64,000 nucleotides of DNA from Bretschneidera sinensis (GCA_023935145.1 CM043703.1:18835227-18899226), one strand, 5' to 3'. Counted from the first letter of the stretch, positions 35,521 to 48,420 are shown. Numbers and translations: made by a program. The notes: generated from the sequence alone by a model not told the origin.

Positions 35521-37775
35521 ACCAATCAGAAGCCGGCAGAAATATTTGTCAAAGACATCAACTAACTATATGATTACACGTGGTGTTTATAGGATAAGGT
35601 AAAATCACCTTTAAAACTCTAGGTATCCATCATAATATAAATATAAAGTAATACACTCACTCATAAAAGGTGCATCTCTCTCTTTGTTTTTTTAATCTAA
35701 ATTTAATAGTATAAATAAATTAATAATTTTATTAATAATTTTAAAAAATTTTATTGATGATATTAATATAGGTTCGTGGTTCAGAAATTAACATTACCAT
35801 TAAAAATTTTAAGATTATCAATGAAGTTTCTAATAAAAATTTAAATTCGAATCAATCAAAAAATCTTTGTATCTATCTAACTCTCTCAAATTCCTTATAG
35901 AATACTGACCAGAGAGTGCTCCCAAAAGACTCTAACGAGACTATATCTAATTTACATGCTCTCTTGGAATATTTTCAAAATCAACATAATGAATGGTGGA
36001 TAAAAGTGTTGGTAGCATTTTAAAAAGTACAATAGCGAAAGTATTGTGATAAAAATACCGTGGATAATAATAATATAGTGTTTGATAAATTATATATTTA
36101 AAATTAATTGTTAAAGTATTATAATTATATAAAATATCAAAAAAAATATGTATAATGATAGTGTTTTGTTGCAAGAGAGAAAAGATAAGAGTTCTGGTAG
36201 AATAACATTGAACTCTTTGTAATTTTATCTTTCAAAAAACAAAAACAAAAACTCTTTGTATTTTTAATATGTTAGTGACTTTTTTCTTTTAAGGATATAT
36301 CAGATTGAGTTTAAATTACAAACCAACTCTTTCGGTTTATTTCAATTTAAATTCCCAACCAACCCATATTGCTATAGTTGGAAATAGAAATAAAGAGTTT
36401 TTTTATTTATTATTTATTTTTTTATATATATAAAGGAAAGTTCATTAAGCTAAATGATATTTTTGGATATCTTTAATAATTATTAATTTCTATTCCTGCA
36501 TTTTAAAATACAGTTTCTCTACAGCAACCTAAAAATAATTTTGAGAAATCTATATTTTGTACTACAATTTTTACTAACATAATAAATATATAATTAAGTT
36601 TTGTTAAACATAAATTTTGAATTTTATGGTGAAAAAAAACATTTTATCGCGGTTTAGATATAACTAGTTCTCAACTTCTCAAATATGGATGAATATATAT
36701 TAGGAAATTTTTTTAGTGAGCTCATGGTTTTCATCAATACATATTAGAAGCATATTTCAATATTTCTTCATTTGATAGCACTATGTGATTCATAATTGAG
36801 AGATCATAACTCATCACAGCATGAAATCCAAATACTATGGTGATATTTGATAATAAGCCTCGATTAAATCAACTTTTACTAAACATCTGCAACATATTAT
36901 CATTAATGATCTAACCTTGCAGTCTGTTGTATACTCGTGCCGTTTAGACCATATATATAACTCGTTACTTGTTGAAATTACATTTTATAATCAGATTGAC
37001 ATTCTTTCACTATTTTCCTTTTTTTGGTTATATAATTTTCTCTTTTCTGTGAATAAAGCAAAATAACTTATTTAAAACCAAATTTACAATCAAAATTATC
37101 TTGAGATTAACATTGAAGTTGTGGTTAGCCCTTCATTTTTTAGTGCAATTTTTTTTTTTTATAGTGCTTATGATCTCTATGTTTAGACCTTTTTTGATTG
37201 ACTCTCTCAGTGGATGTAGGATTGATCACCTCTCTTCGTACCTTTTTTTTTTTATCTTACAAAAAAACAGAATTATCTTCATTTTGTGTTATTTTTACAT
37301 TGGTTTTTAGGGTTTAGAAAACATTTAAACAAGAGAGCAGCAACTTGTTTCCTTTGGATGGACTTATTTCAAAATAAACAGTACATTAAGCCGTACTTTT
37401 AAACACTCAATTATCCAAACCTTAAATCAAATAACACTAAATCAGTTTAAAGCAAACACTTAATTATGATTTTAAGTTGAATGAGGATGTGACCATTTGG
37501 TTTGTCATCATCCATATTGAGAATTTTAGATGGGGCCAACAGACATGAAACAGATTCCAATCAAACAACTTTCCCTACTAGAGCATTAACAGTGCCTGCA
37601 AAATTTGGTATCATAGCTTCAAAACCATCGCATGTACAAAACATAATGTTTTAACGAATATATAATGAATCTTACATGCACAGACCTGATTTGGGGTGTA
37701 ATTAACTGTGAATATAGACAGGATATAGCACATTGGCTAGAGCATACATCCTGCCTGAATGAAAAAAGTTACATT
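33017..37775. other. Long AT-rich spacer between the two PLC genes
   Basis: No convincing gene was seen in about 4.7 kb. It holds a hAT-like terminus at 33806 (CAGTGGCAAAGCC followed by a T run and GGGGGTCC) with no partner end found, a TA run of about 30 bases at 35488-35519, and a foldback at 35723-35840. Open frames such as those near 34400, 36000 and 37150 are low-complexity translations of AT-rich DNA. Confidence 0.5.
35723..35840. repeat. Foldback element, copy 3
   Basis: The left arm ATTTTATTAATAATTTTAAA and a right arm that reads similarly on the other strand flank a centre with GGTTCGTGGTTC. The arrangement matches the elements at 26323 and 4659. Confidence 0.5.
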
Positions 37776-40700
37776 TTATACAAACTGAAACCGCATTAAA
37801 AGCCTTACAGACTTAAGTTTCTCTCCCTTTTTATCATGAAGTGGGACTGATCGGATTCCGGGTCTGAGCTCTGAGACAGGCAAACATGTCTGCCCACCAA
37901 AGTCATCTTTGTCGGACATGTCATACTCTCGTACTTCAATCCGAAGCAGAGCCAGCTCTGGAACCGTCAAGGGGAATGAGAACTCTTCATCCCAAATTGG
38001 ATACCAGTTATCCACACGTATCTTTGTTTTATTCTTTGCAGCATCTGCTCGCACCCCAAGAATATAAATCTGCCATATGGATTCATGGGTAAGTAGGTGT
38101 ACATACACCAAACTTTAAGATTATACAGAACATAAATTACAAATATGGGCTAAAACAGAAATGCAAGAAAAATCTTATTTTCCTATTTGCTTTCTTTCAA
38201 TTTGGAAATCTCCATTTATAGTCATCTTATACTAATTCCAACCAAATAGTCTATAATTAGAAGAGATGGGAGAGTCAAATTTATCAATTATGACATCTTA
38301 GAACACCTCTCTGAGTGTAGTTTCTGCTATCATGAACATTACACAACATTGGACATGGTCCATAATAAAGACCCATAAATTCATTTTCAAAATTGCAAAA
38401 TTGATGCCAAAACAACTCCAACTAAATCTATTATATATTTAGCCATGTGTAGCATGCTATCACAAACTTTATCGCCAAAAAAAATTCCAATTTCCGTTCA
38501 TCGGCATACTATATTGATCCAACAAACCTTTGTGTAGAAATCTGGTGGTGAGTATGAGTCGAAGTGAGTGTGGCTGAAATCCAAGCGCCATCCATCCCCC
38601 ATATATACTTTCACCTGTTAGTTGACACGGATGCTCTCAAAAAAGGCCACAATTAAAATAAAATTTACTTTTGACCAAAAATAATATGCTTACCTTTAAT
38701 GTTGTCTTCACTGTCAACTTTATGTTGGGGTCAAATACTTCGTTATTTGGACCTTCCTCCATTAGAAAATCAGGTTTTTTCACGTAACCACACCCTCCAT
38801 TTGCTCTAAACATCCCATGCATCAACCAGAGTGATTTTCCATATCCCTGTTAAACTCACATATAAGTAAGAATTCATTTGGTACAGGCATGATCACAATT
38901 ACAAAATTAATATAAAAATGAGTGTTAAGATATACTCGTATAGCAGTATGTAGAAAGTTGCAATTTATAGATAAACTACCAATTGGAACAACCTAATTTT
39001 CTGATAATGAAAATAAAAATTAAAACAAAGATAATGAGAACATCAATTACTTAAAAGGCAATGTTAATTCAAGCTAATCTATCATTTCATTAGGTATATA
39101 GAATTGTAAAGTAATATAGTTTTGACTTTTGACTGCCTTCTTAAATTTTAATTTTGAATTAATTAACCTGCATGTTAAATGCAATCATCTGAGCTCCGTG
39201 GGTCCATCCAACAAGTGGCTTGTAATTTGAGGAGGTAAATCGTGTTCCTTTGGGGTATACCCTGATAAGATTCCTCTGTGTAAACCTAGAAGGTATGGCA
39301 GCATATATTCAGTATTACACATTCATTGAAGAATCTAGACAATAAAAAGGTTCAACTCCTTCATGTATGTAGCACGAGGGAATCAAGTTAGGTACCTCAC
39401 AACATCAGTCCCATGAGATGTGGCAACTTTTTCAAGTTCCTGTTCACTCAAACTAAGACGTTGGACCATTTGAACTCCAACTTTCAGCGCATCCTTCAAG
39501 GCACCCTTTGGTTTACCAGCATGGATTGCAATTAGACGTTTGTATGCAGGTGCTCCGTATTTTGGATCAAATTCACCCAGGTCTTCATCATCTTGACCAC
39601 TATCACTATGCTATACATGAAAATAGTTAAAAGGCAAAAAAAAAAAAAAAAAAAATCTAAAAAATCAAATCTTGCATAAAATTTTATTTCTCTGCTCACC
39701 TTGTCATCAGCTTCCAGTTCAGGCCTATGGTGGTTTGGTGTCTCCATCCCTGATGTTTCTTCATCAGATGAACCCCTTCCATCCGGTGACAGATTTCCTT
39801 TCTGTTGGATAACATGCCTAGATTCAAGGTACTCTTTTGGTGGTTTGGTTGAAATAATTATTCGATGTTTCAATGATTCTGGGGAAGGAAATTGTCTTAA
39901 GAAATCTGACTCAGGATAGTACAACATTCCTCCAAATATTTGAGTGGCCATCTACATGCCAAGCCACAAAGAAGAAATTAGGTACTTCATTTAAAATTTA
40001 AACCCTCTCACACAGAAAAAAGAAAACTAACCTCTGCAACTTTGGCCTGGAGATCTGGTGTAAGGTGGTCCTCTAAAGTTATAATGACTGGGTATGGAGA
40101 ACTAGCAAAAGCATAGTCTCTTATGGACTTCAAGCAGTTGATGAGCGGAACTGGAGTAGTCAGGGTCCTGGAGATATTCAGACAAAGGTGTTGACAGAGG
40201 AACTTTGGCTTACATTACATATTGTCATGGAATATGGTTTTTCTATTAAAAGAATTCCTTCGCAAGAATTCAATTCAGTTGATTGAATACCTTACAGAAG
40301 GCTTCTCATTTTCAATTATCCATACAAATCATGCAAGCTAAAACCGGTCATATTAAGTGAAAAAAATTGTCAGTCACTTTACAAAAGAATGACCAATTTT
40401 CAAGATAGATCATACCTTCCATGAAGAACATGAACATCATCTTTGGTGGAATTGGGCCATAAATCTAGCTCAATCACCCTCACACCTCTTTGCAAAGCCT
40501 TTATAACTGGGACCTCACTACAATCACTGCTCAGTTGATTCCCAGTTAAGTAGGAATTATGCCCTGTATATATGAAATAATGTGACAATGGAGCAGTCAT
40601 ATCATGGTGTACCTGGCATGGCATATGATTTGTCAAGAGCAAACCTAAAGTAACACCCATTTACATATATCAAGCGTGTGAGAGACAAATGGAAAGAAAA

Positions 40701-41662
40701 AACCCGGTATTTAATTAACAACCGATAAATAATTCATCTAAGAGGGATTACATATTTGATTAGTTTACTTTCTTGTCCAAATTGCTTATCAAGAACAATC
40801 AACATGGAAAAAAATATTTAATGTTACTATAATAAACAAAAAGTGGCTTACTGTAACTAATTTGAAATATCATTCTACAACCTAAGCAATCTCCAGACCA
40901 TACAAGCAAATGGTTATACAAATGGTCATTAACCAAAACTTTCGATCCACCGTTTCAACAAAATTTGCATTGGCTAAAATGCACAATAACCAATCCGAAT
41001 ATTCTTTGCTTTATTGGGGTAAATTCTACCCATTTTTCGTCCACAAATAGGGGGAAAAAGGGCATTGTCAAAATCTTCCCCAAAGGAAAGTCATAATTCA
41101 CTGTAAAACTTTAGATTAGTCTCCTACATTTTCCCTATATGGCCAAGTTTGGTGATCCATTTAAACTAACTTGCTTTATATTGGTTTAAATGGTTTATCA
41201 AACTTGACATATGTATACATATACAGAGAGAGAGAGAGAAAAAAATTAAGGGCGATTGACCTGAGGTAAAATGGGGCCATTGAGATCGTCGAAGAAGAGG
41301 AAGTGAAAGAAATCGTCGAGGTTAAGGGCATGCCTTGTGTAGCGAGTGACGTCGGGGCGACGGTGGATGACTTGGTCGACGATGCGTTGGGAATCGGCAA
41401 TAGTGCAGTTCAACTCCCCCTGGTGGAGAACCAGGAATCGACGGAATTGATCGACCATCATGTTGGGCCCGCCCTCCGCGAACTTCTCGAAAGCCTCTCT
41501 CACGTCAGAAGTGGGCTCCACCTCGTTGATCTTGAACTTCCTATTGAAGATGTTGAACATTTTATAGTTGTAACTGCCATTGTGTTGTTCTTGTTGATGG
41601 TGGTGGTGGTGGTGGTCGTCCTTTTTCTTTTCTTTTCCTCTATTATCAGATCTCTCTAACAT
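37776..41662 (-). CDS. Phosphoinositide-specific phospholipase C (second tandem copy)
   Basis: Nine minus-strand exons: 41662-41261, 40612-40416, 40167-40032, 39951-39700, 39610-39396, 39285-39168, 38846-38694, 38614-38528 and 38069-37776 (TAA), in phase, 617 residues. Exons 2, 3, 6, 8 and 9 have exactly the lengths of the neighbour at 27471 (197, 136, 118, 87 and 294 bases), so the two are duplicates. X-domain ([19 protein letters not shown]), Y-domain ([10 protein letters not shown]) and C2 motifs are intact. The first 35 residues differ: a basic/Asp/His/Gln leader with a six-His run, before [16 protein letters not shown], where many plant PLCs begin. Translation could start at the second Met. 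The N-terminal EF-hand-like part is strongly diverged from the neighbour, resembling the PLC4/PLC6 group. Same substrate and membrane role are expected. Confidence 0.94.
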
Positions 41663-43070
41663 TCTTTTTTTTCTTCTTGTGAAAAATCTAATATCAAGAT
41701 TTGAGGATTCAAAGGAAGAGAAAATGTGAAAGAGATACGAAGGCGAAGAGAAAGAGAAAGGGCGCCTACGAAATAGCAGTTATTGAAGCGGGATCGTTGT
41801 TTTTCAAAGTAAACAAGTCTGTTTTTTTTACTCTTTGCTTTTAACCATCTTTAGGACACAAGGTAAAAAAAAAAAAAAAAAAAAATTGATTTATGGCAAA
41901 GTTTGAATCTTTCTCCCAACATAGTCATTTAATATTTTCTTTGTGAACTTAAACTCAAACTCAGAGCGCATATATTCATTTTCCTTCAAAAAATTTATTA
42001 ATAATAGTGCACCACATGTAAAAATTGAGTTTACTTTATAAATTTTTTTTTTTTCAAAATGGTATTGTAACAAAGTGTGATTGTGTGAGCTTTTGTGTGG
42101 TATAATCTGCTTCGGTGATTCAATTTAGTGGGATAAAAATCATTACCACAATTTTATATATTTCAATATATAGATAATATATTCTCAAAATCCGTTATTG
42201 TTTAGAGTTGTATGAAAAATTAAGTGGATAAAACTAGAATTGTTTTATCAATTATTTTATGAATAATTGATTTGATATGCTTTTCTTTGTTATATTTCAA
42301 AAGTTGTCATTTAAATATGTATGAAGGAATCATTTGATAGAAAGTATAACGATCATATTTTTTGAGAATTTAATCAAAAAAACACATATAAGTACAATGA
42401 TCTTATCAAGTTTAGACCAATTATGTTATTCTCTTACTAGAAAAAAAATGATGTTATTCTCTTTACTTAAAGAATTTCCTTAATAATATGATTATGTTGT
42501 TTCCTTAGGCATATTTGTCTACAATTATTACCTTCTATTTTTACAATATTACTCAAATTATAAAAATGTTATTATTTAAATTATTTAAGTTAGCGTCTCT
42601 ATTTGAGTTAGTACATGAACAATATTAGCAATATATTTTTTGAAAAAAAAAAATCAGCAACAATGCAAGGTTTCGTTATGACTCATTATTATACTTTTAT
42701 GTTTTTATATACGTATAATCTTTAGTTTAATATATTTCTTTAAAAGTGTTGATATCCACTTTTTCACTGCCACATGGCAACACTCCATTGGCTTTCACAG
42801 AGGGTAATTATACACCCCACCACATTCAAACACTCTCTCTTATCATGCCACCTCTATTACAAAAGAGCCCTAACCGCCCACATTTCGGCCCAAACATATT
42901 CAAAGACCCACTTTACCTCAAAAAATCTCACATGGCTTACTCATCAAAGGTCCACTTATCGTCAATACAAAAGCCTCATTAAAAGGCTCACTTAATACAA
43001 AAACCTCAAAAGGCTCACTCATTCATTGTCTTGACCCATTACAAAAAAAAAAAAAAAAACTAATTACACT
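41663..43070. other. PLC upstream region and AT-rich spacer
   Basis: 41663-41800 is a purine-rich leader on the minus strand. The next 900 bases are AT-rich with A runs (about 41863-41884). 42760-43040 is less AT-rich and repeats words such as AAAAGGCTCAC, probably repeat-derived. No gene was recognised. Confidence 0.45.
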
Positions 43071-43072
43071 AA

Positions 43073-43600
43073 AATGGCTTTTGATAGCTTCTTTCTTTCT
43101 CAAACTTGGCTACACAAACCATGGGTTCAAGGTCACAAGCTAAAGTTAATTCTAAAAAAACCTAAGTACACTCAAATGGCTTCTTACAACTCCTCCCTTT
43201 CTCAAACTTGGCTACACAAACCATGGGATCAATGACACTAGCGAAAATCGTTTCTTCTTTCAAATAAAAAAGTTCATTCGTAAAACAAAATTTGTGCGAT
43301 CTTGTTATTTGATTGTTACATAGTTTTCGTAAAAAAAAAAAAGGCTTAAATAGTTTTCAGCTACTATCTAATTGCAACTAAAAAAGTACCTTTGTAAAAC
43401 AAGACCTGGATAAACATGATATTCGATCAATACATGGTTTTAATAAAACAAGGACTTAAATGGTTGCCAGCTACTATAAAAACTAAAAAGGTGCCTTTGT
43501 AAAACAAAGTTTGCATGGTCATGATCTTTGACCAAAACACAACTTTAGTAAAACAAGAATTTAAATGGTTATAAATCCTTCATGAGCTACTACTGTAACA
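43073..43600. repeat. Two adjacent short tandem arrays
   Basis: The first array has two units 102 bases apart (43073 and 43175), each with AATGGCTT, TTTCTCAAACTTGGCTACAC and AAACCATGGG. The second has units at about 43275, 43389 and 43493, plus part of a fourth, each with TTGTAAAACAA, a TGAT-containing middle, TTTAGTAAAACAAG, TTAAATGGTT and CAGCTACTAT. No ORF. Confidence 0.7.
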
Positions 43601-43689
43601 AGAGCAACGACAGTGGTTAGTTCAGCAACAAACTCAAGCAAGATGGAGATCATTACAAGACTAGCTGTTGTGCTATTATCCACCTAAAT

Positions 43690-44990
43690 AAATAAGTAAA
43701 TAATCGAACTTGTTTTACTTGCAAGTGCATAAGGTCAACAGTGTAGTATAGTGTGCGAATGCAAGATCATCTCCACAGGGATTGGCAAAGTTCAATTTAG
43801 AATTATATTCGCAATATAAAAAGATAGAAATAATAAAAGTGTTGAGAAATAATAAAGATAAAATACTAAGGATAAAGGCGTAGGGACTTGATATCCACCA
43901 CTAATTATGCTACCACAATATAATAGTATGCCAATGCTTTATTCATGCCATGTATACCTACTGGTTGCCAACCTAAGGACATGGTATCTACTCCTTAAGC
44001 TATTGATTTTCCTAAGCAACGAGTTAGGCATGGTATCTAATCTAACTCTTTTCTTCCTTAAGGGATTCATCATAGTATCTGCTTGAGTTGTTCCTTAAGA
44101 AAACATAAGTACTATGAAAATCGACAACCACATGAGATCTAGGGCATCGTATCTACTCCCGGTTTTCCATGTTGATTAACCCGGGTATCCGGATAAGATA
44201 TCCCTTGTTACTAATGTTAGACCCAGGACTCGGTCATCCAAATTGATCTAACTAACAAGTCCATACCATATGCACATATTGATCAGACATATACATATGA
44301 GAAATTTAAATAAAAACAGGTATTAATAAAGTTTAAGCAACACAACATAAATATCGCAAGGCGCCAATACTAAATTTATTGAGTAAACATAATTAGGGCT
44401 TCAACCAAGCCCTACTAAGAATTTAATTACACATAATAAAATAAAAAGGAAAGAAGAAACCCGAGAAAAGAGTCGTCAATTCTGCTCCACGGTCTCCTTC
44501 TCCAAGCTAAAGCAAAAGATAAAAGAATGGATCTAAGAAGTGATCCCCCCAAGAGGTGATGCCTTTTATGTGTGATTTACAAGTGTATTTATAGGTCTTT
44601 GAGAAGTCCTAATCGGCTCGTGAGTTCCTAAACTTTCCTAAAACGCAAAACTCATTTATTTCCAAAATAGGGTTATTTCCAAAATAGGGTTCTGCAGTTT
44701 ACTGTTCATGCTCGTACATGTGCGCTCGATCGCATATGTGGTGCGCTCGATCGCAACGCTGCACTCGATCGCACAGAGGAGTGCGCTCGATCGTAATTTA
44801 GCCAGCAGCTGCCCTAGGATTTCTAGATTTATTCCTTTAAGTGTCAAAAATGCTTCTTTTTCTCCAAGACCCTATAAAAACGTGTAAAACACAAAAGTGA
44901 AGTAAAATAGACTAAAACATATAGATAAAGAACTTAACAAATGTAAATTAAGGGGCTTAAATATGAATATTTAAGCTTCTATCACTAGCC
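43690..44990 (-). mobile_element. Non-coding LTR-retrotransposon-like segment
   Basis: Read on the minus strand it holds a TATA-like ACCTATAAATACAC, a G/A-rich leader, a GGCGCC word of the kind seen at gypsy-type primer sites, several diverged AGATACCATG-type repeats, and a stretch ending TTGCCAATCCCTGTGGAGAT and CACTTGCAAG. I recognise this ending from plant LTR-type elements. There is no coding capacity. Borders are approximate and the superfamily is not certain. Confidence 0.4.
44722..44795. repeat. Four spaced copies of GCGCTCGATCGCA
   Basis: Copies start at 44722, 44743, 44761 (GCACTCGATCGCA) and 44783 (GCGCTCGATCGTA), 18-22 bases apart, with the spacers not conserved. Each contains the palindrome TCGATCGA or CGATCG. 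They lie just upstream of the presumed promoter of the LTR-like segment when read on the minus strand. Confidence 0.85.
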
Positions 44991-45631
44991 CAAGTAGCCC
45001 GAGCAATAGAGCTCTCACAACTACTATATGAGCCTTAACCCAACATTTATCTCCTCAAAAACATCCCAAGAGTCAACATCAACAAGAGGCCTGATGGATG
45101 AAATTATGAACCAAGCACAAGGCCACTGCTATAATTGGTCCAACAATAAGCTCCAAACTAAATGGAGACCATTACAAGGCCATTTTAGCTAGCCTAAGTA
45201 GCAAGCCCAATAAATGGGTCCAAGAAGTCCACAAAAGAGCTACAATGTCAACAAAATGGTAAAAAAGTCTAATCCCAAACACACTCCACTCTCTAAAGCA
45301 TTTTCTATATTATTATGCATGCACACACATCATACATCATGTGGATCCCAAACCACCCCCTGAGGAACTCGCGTAGGATTGTGGTTTGATTGGAAAAAGA
45401 GATCGTGATCATAGCCTTGTGGAAACCATGTGAGCTCACACTTGCTTGAGGAGAACTTGGATACTTCTTGCAAAGTCTTTTAGCCATTTGGAATCCACAT
45501 GGCTCACTGGAAAAACATCATGTACGCTTGGTGCACTTTGATTAGTTCCCATTTTAACATTTTGCTACAATTATAGCGGCGTATCTAAGCCCATCCCCAC
45601 ATTTTAGCCACATGGCTATTTATTTGCAAAA
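44991..45631. other. Spacer between two retroelement segments
   Basis: Low-complexity text with repeated CCAA, AAGGCC and CACATGG words. No coding signal was recognised. Probably decayed repeat DNA. Confidence 0.4.
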
Positions 45632-47831
45632 GGACCCAGTCGACTGGTAACTCGACCCAGTCGACTGGTATCGCGATATTATGAAAAAGACTGTTCATTT
45701 TTCTGAAATTTTACGCCATTTTCGAACTTTCAAATTTTCTCTCTCTAGAAAAATTCACCATTTTGATCCAAAAACCATCCAAAATTCATCTAAACACACC
45801 GATATACTCATCCATAAAGAGATTTTTGACTTTCTACGGTTAAAATCTCTTATTTTCACCAAAATCTTTTTTCCCCAAAAACTCTTTTTTCTTCAAAATG
45901 AGCGATAAGATCTATATAAAACTCACAACAAGTGGACCTAATGCGCCTAAAAAGCCAAGGTCTTCAAAACCTTCGGCATTGGAGTCGAAAGGAAAGGGAG
46001 CAGCGGGCTCATCTAGCAAGGAGCCCAGAACAGAGTTGGAGGAGACTCTGTTTTACAGTTCGGTGGCACATGCAAGGTATAACTCGATAATCCGTCACAA
46101 GAAAATCATGACAGGTAAAGTCGTTGATTTCGACTCTATTCACCATGGAAATTTCGATATTCTACCAGCCTTTGAGGCAATAAATCTGACCCTATTGGTC
46201 ATAATTCATGAGAAATATTACCCGCGACTAATTCACCAGTTCTACGCGAACTTGGTGAAACCCAGTCCTCTGGCTCTGAGATTCAGAACCAGAGTCAGCG
46301 GTGTGGAGTTTGAGATCAACATTGACCTCTTGATGAGCCTTCTGAGAATTCCAGTAAGGGGGATTCAATGGAGTCTGGATGAATGGCTAGACAACTTTGA
46401 GGTCGAGGAGGCCTGTCAGATAATCAGAGGAGACCCTAACTATGTGTACAAATCCACTACATTTCACACATGTAGTGACATGCCCCTCGACTCAAAGATG
46501 TTTCAGCTGATTGTTAGTTGGACCATCCACCTGAGACTCAAGAGTTGAAGGTATCTATCTAAAATAGACACAGTATTGATTTGGTGCCTTAAATCTGGGC
46601 ACCACTTCAATATATATCCTCTGCTTCTCGCCAACATGATAAACGGCGAAGCAAATGACTCCGAGTGTCTTCTTTATGGGATGCTCATTACCCTCATCCT
46701 CCAGCACTTTCGGGTACCTTTGCCTGCCTCTGAGGCTTAGGATATCAGATTGACGGACATCATCAACATCTCATCACTGAAGAAGATGGGATGTACTGTT
46801 CGTGAAAGATTCCTTTATCCGAAGGCTGGAAAGCACCTAAGGATCCGAGAGGATGCGAGCAACAGTGATAAGGATGCTGCTGCTGATACAGCTGCTAAGA
46901 TGGAGACGGATACCCGAGCACCTCCCATTGGTGCCTCGAGTACTGGTCAGGCTGGATATAATGATATCTTACGAGCTATCACGAGCCTCCAGATGACGAT
47001 GGAGTCTGATTTTCAGTCCATACAGTCTGATTACCAGAGACTGAGCTCCTCCATCGACCACTTACGGGATGACTTCGAGTTACATCGAGAGCACACTGAG
47101 GGTTCCTTAGCTGAGATTAGGAAACTTCTTCGTGATGGCTCAGACTCTCTCACACCTTGATTCTATATCTTTATTATGTACTTAGTGTTTTTCAACTCTT
47201 ATCACATAGCACGGACATATCATGTATTATTTTGTCTTATGGTTCTGTGAAGTCCGTTTGTGTATTGACTTTTTATATATGATGATGTATTTCTATTAGC
47301 CATATTTCTTGCATCTATTTACACTATTTGTGATATGTTAGCACTGTTTTAAAACTCTGTTTAGTCACTAAACTGCTCCAAAATGCTTATACGTGTATGA
47401 AAACTTCTGGTTCTTCCCGGGAAGGCTTCCGAAATCCGAATGAAGCCAAATTTTCATGTACAAGTTTGTTTTTATATACTCTAGATGATTGATTTAGCTA
47501 ATTAGCTTATTTTTTGTTTTATGCCCCCTTTGGTTGCTGTTGTCAAAACGGGGGAGAAAAATGAGAAAAACGAGAAAATCTAAGTGAACATAACCAATGC
47601 ATAGATTTAGGGGGAGCATTGCTCCATAACCTTATAAAAATGTTTATTGATTGGTTTAGTTTGATTCTGGATTGGTTGAAAGAAATATAAACTGTGTTTG
47701 CTTGTTTACAGGGTGGTTTTACTCGAAAAACAGAGGAGACTCTGTCCAAATTTTTGTAAAATCCTAGTACTTAGATTTTAAAATTGTTTTCACATTATTA
47801 GTTTTGCCATCATCAAAAAGGGGGAGATTGT
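45632..47831 (+). mobile_element. SIRE/Maximus-like unit 1: ORF segment and polypurine tract
   Basis: Starts with two CCAGTCGACTGG palindromes (45636 and 45657), then a leader, a degraded ORF (45898-47160), a non-coding tail and the polypurine run AAAAAGGGGGAGATTG (47815-47830) directly before an LTR-like start TGACCC at 47832. The same order recurs in unit 2. Unit 1 keeps about 240 bases (about 47350-47595) that unit 2 lacks. No gag or pol is present, so the unit is a fragment or a non-autonomous derivative. Confidence 0.65.
45898..47160 (+). pseudogene. Plant-transposon-protein ORF, degraded copy 1
   Basis: One frame runs about 420 codons from ATG 45898 to TGA 47160 with two in-frame stops (about 46546 and 46738). 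It begins with a Ser/Lys/Pro-rich region and continues into a globular block with VVDFDSI, LVKPSPLALRFRT, RIPVRGIQWS and FPLPASEA-like segments. It ends in a region suited to coiled coil (SLQMTMESDFQSIQSDYQRL). I recognise it as the putative plant transposon protein found beside many plant retroelements; its function is unknown. The downstream position, next to the polypurine tract, corresponds to the third ORF of SIRE-type elements. Confidence 0.7.
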
Positions 47832-48080
47832 TGACCCTTACCCATATTTTAATGATGGCAAAACACAACTGTTATTTTACTAACAAGTTTAAGCTAAGAA
47901 TGTTAATGGTATTGCTGGATTATGATAAACTGAATATCTGATTGCTCATTTATTCATCATATGCATGTTTGACATCTAGTGAAAGAGTATTAATTCTTGT
48001 TTGAATATCTCCCTCACTCAAGATGTTATAGATAAACAAATTTCGTGCTATATTTCAAGACTGAAAATTTTCATAAGGGT

Positions 48081-48420
48081 CCAGTCGACTGGTGAATCTA
48101 TACCAGACGACTGGTAAGTCACTGCCCTTTCATCTAGTCGATTGGTAAGTTTGATCCAATCGACTGGTAAGTCTCTGTCTCTTATTCCAGACGACTGGTA
48201 AATCCTGTCCAGTAGTCTGGTATCTCTAGACCCTGTTTGGAGCTAATTTTTTGAAAATCAGTTGTCATCCAGTCGACTGGTCAATTCAATCCAGTCGACT
48301 GATATCTTACTGCCAGTTCACCCAGTCGACTGGTACATGAACCCAGTCGACTGGTATGAAAACTGTTCATCTTTTCAAAAGGACCCAGTCTATTGGTAAC
48401 TCGACCGAGTCGACTAGTAT
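48081..48420. repeat. Cluster of 12 diverged CCAGTCGACTGG palindromes
   Basis: Twelve exact or one-to-three-mismatch copies in 340 bases, most followed by TA, starting at 48081. Mismatches are mostly C/T or G/A changes. Spacers vary in length and sequence, so the palindrome is the conserved part, not a longer unit. Confidence 0.9.

Noticed and set aside
36000..37320. Several frames of 60-75 codons in the PLC spacer
   Set aside because: Translations are dominated by Ile, Phe, Tyr, Asn and Lys, as expected from AT-rich non-coding DNA.
41303..41659. 118-codon plus-strand frame
   Set aside because: It is the antisense of exon 1 of the second PLC gene; the His run becomes a poly-Val run on this strand.
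42746..42995. Two overlapping plus-strand frames
   Set aside because: The text is repetitive (AAAAGGCTCAC, ACCCACTTT) and gives no protein-like signature in either frame.
48081..48420. CRISPR-like spacing of the CCAGTCGACTGG palindromes
   Set aside because: The repeats are only 12 bases, spacers are irregular (about 8-60 bases), and the clusters are part of a retroelement.
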